This document shows positions 6,385-6,627 of a stretch of DNA of 6,627 nucleotides, piece after piece (within the stretch, counting starts at the first letter, position 1; the number at the start of each line of letters is the position of its first letter). Made by a program: the position numbers and the translations under genes. This DNA comes from an uncultured Clostridia bacterium (GTDB taxonomy: Bacteria > Bacillota > Clostridia > RGIG6154), in contig CAKSHV010000087.1 in the NCBI GenBank assembly GCA_934457515.1, forward strand, positions 1-6,627. Reading direction: 5' to 3'. The notes under the pieces are model-generated. The model did not search any database. It was given only the letters and a program-made list of their open reading frames with translations, and was not told where the DNA came from.

Positions 6385-6627
6385 AAAATCGGTTCTTTTA
6401 GCCTGCCTTATCGCGCTTGGTCTTGTGCTCGGCTACATAGAAAACATGCTGCACTTTTTGCCGCTGTATGGCTTAAAAATCGGCTTTTCGAATTTGGTTG
6501 TTTTGTTCGCACTTTATGCGCTGGACGCAAAATCGGCGTGCTGCGTCGGCATGTTAAAGGCCGTTTTAAACGGATTTTTATTTGCGGGACTTGTCAGCAT
6601 TGTATACAGTTCACTTGGTATTTTAGC
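6371..6627 (+). CDS. Gx transporter family membrane protein (Hpre_diP_synt_I), 3'-truncated by the window edge
   Basis: The first 85 residues are visible and the frame is open to the right edge. They form hydrophobic segments at about 7-25 (LLACLIALGLVLGYIE), 38-52 and 56-85, joined by short loops. The GLKIGFSNLVVLFAL stretch (34-48) and the later LKAVLNGFLFAGLVSIVYS match the pattern of Gx transporter proteins, also annotated as heptaprenyl diphosphate synthase component I. These are small integral membrane proteins resembling transporter substrate-binding subunits; the substrate is unknown, and the prenyl synthase name is probably historical. GTG 6371 has a good Shine-Dalgarno and is preceded by an in-frame stop, so the N-terminus is well fixed. 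It overlaps the NusG_II gene by 14 bases, implying coupled expression. No polyprenyl synthase partner can be seen in this window. Confidence 0.82.
   Translation, partial: MSATKKSVLLACLIALGLVLGYIENMLHFLPLYGLKIGFSNLVVLFALYALDAKSACCVGMLKAVLNGFLFAGLVSIVYSSLGIL

Overview
The window looks like a stretch of bacterial chromosome from the class Clostridia (Firmicutes), probably an anaerobic, gut-type lineage such as Oscillospiraceae or a relative. The reasons are: a short ProB without a PUA domain whose sequence resembles clostridial ProB proteins as I remember them; a NusG domain II protein directly followed by a Gx transporter (Hpre_diP_synt_I) gene; purine-rich Shine-Dalgarno sites; a consensus sigma-A-type promoter; and several GTG starts. 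The assignment is inference and has not been checked against a database.

All nine genes lie on the + strand and almost every base is coding. In order they are: the 3' part of a class B penicillin-binding protein (2-1348, cut by the left edge), proB (1356-2144), proA (2157-3386), an rmuC-family gene (3412-4638), a nudF-like ADP-ribose pyrophosphatase (4638-5171), zapA (5190-5561), dut (5561-6019), a membrane-anchored NusG domain II protein (6016-6384) and the start of a Gx transporter family gene (6371 onward, cut by the right edge). The largest gap is 25 bases and four junctions overlap by 1, 1, 4 and 14 bases. I see no terminator, RNA gene, mobile element, CRISPR array or antisense gene. The layout suggests one long transcription unit with translational coupling.

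Functionally the cluster mixes septum or cell-wall synthesis (the PBP and ZapA), proline synthesis (ProB and ProA catalyse successive steps), nucleotide clean-up (NudF hydrolyses ADP-ribose and Dut removes dUTP), DNA maintenance (RmuC), and a poorly understood membrane pair (NusG_II and Gx). ProB and ProA form an obvious pathway. The rest is a housekeeping assortment whose shared theme, growth-linked division and DNA integrity, is only inference.

I did not find a clearly new biological system. The most notable observations are a perfect TTGACA-N17-TATAAT promoter inside the PBP coding sequence, a strong internal Shine-Dalgarno/GTG pair in rmuC that could yield a form lacking the membrane anchor, and a missing cysteine in the NusG_II protein.
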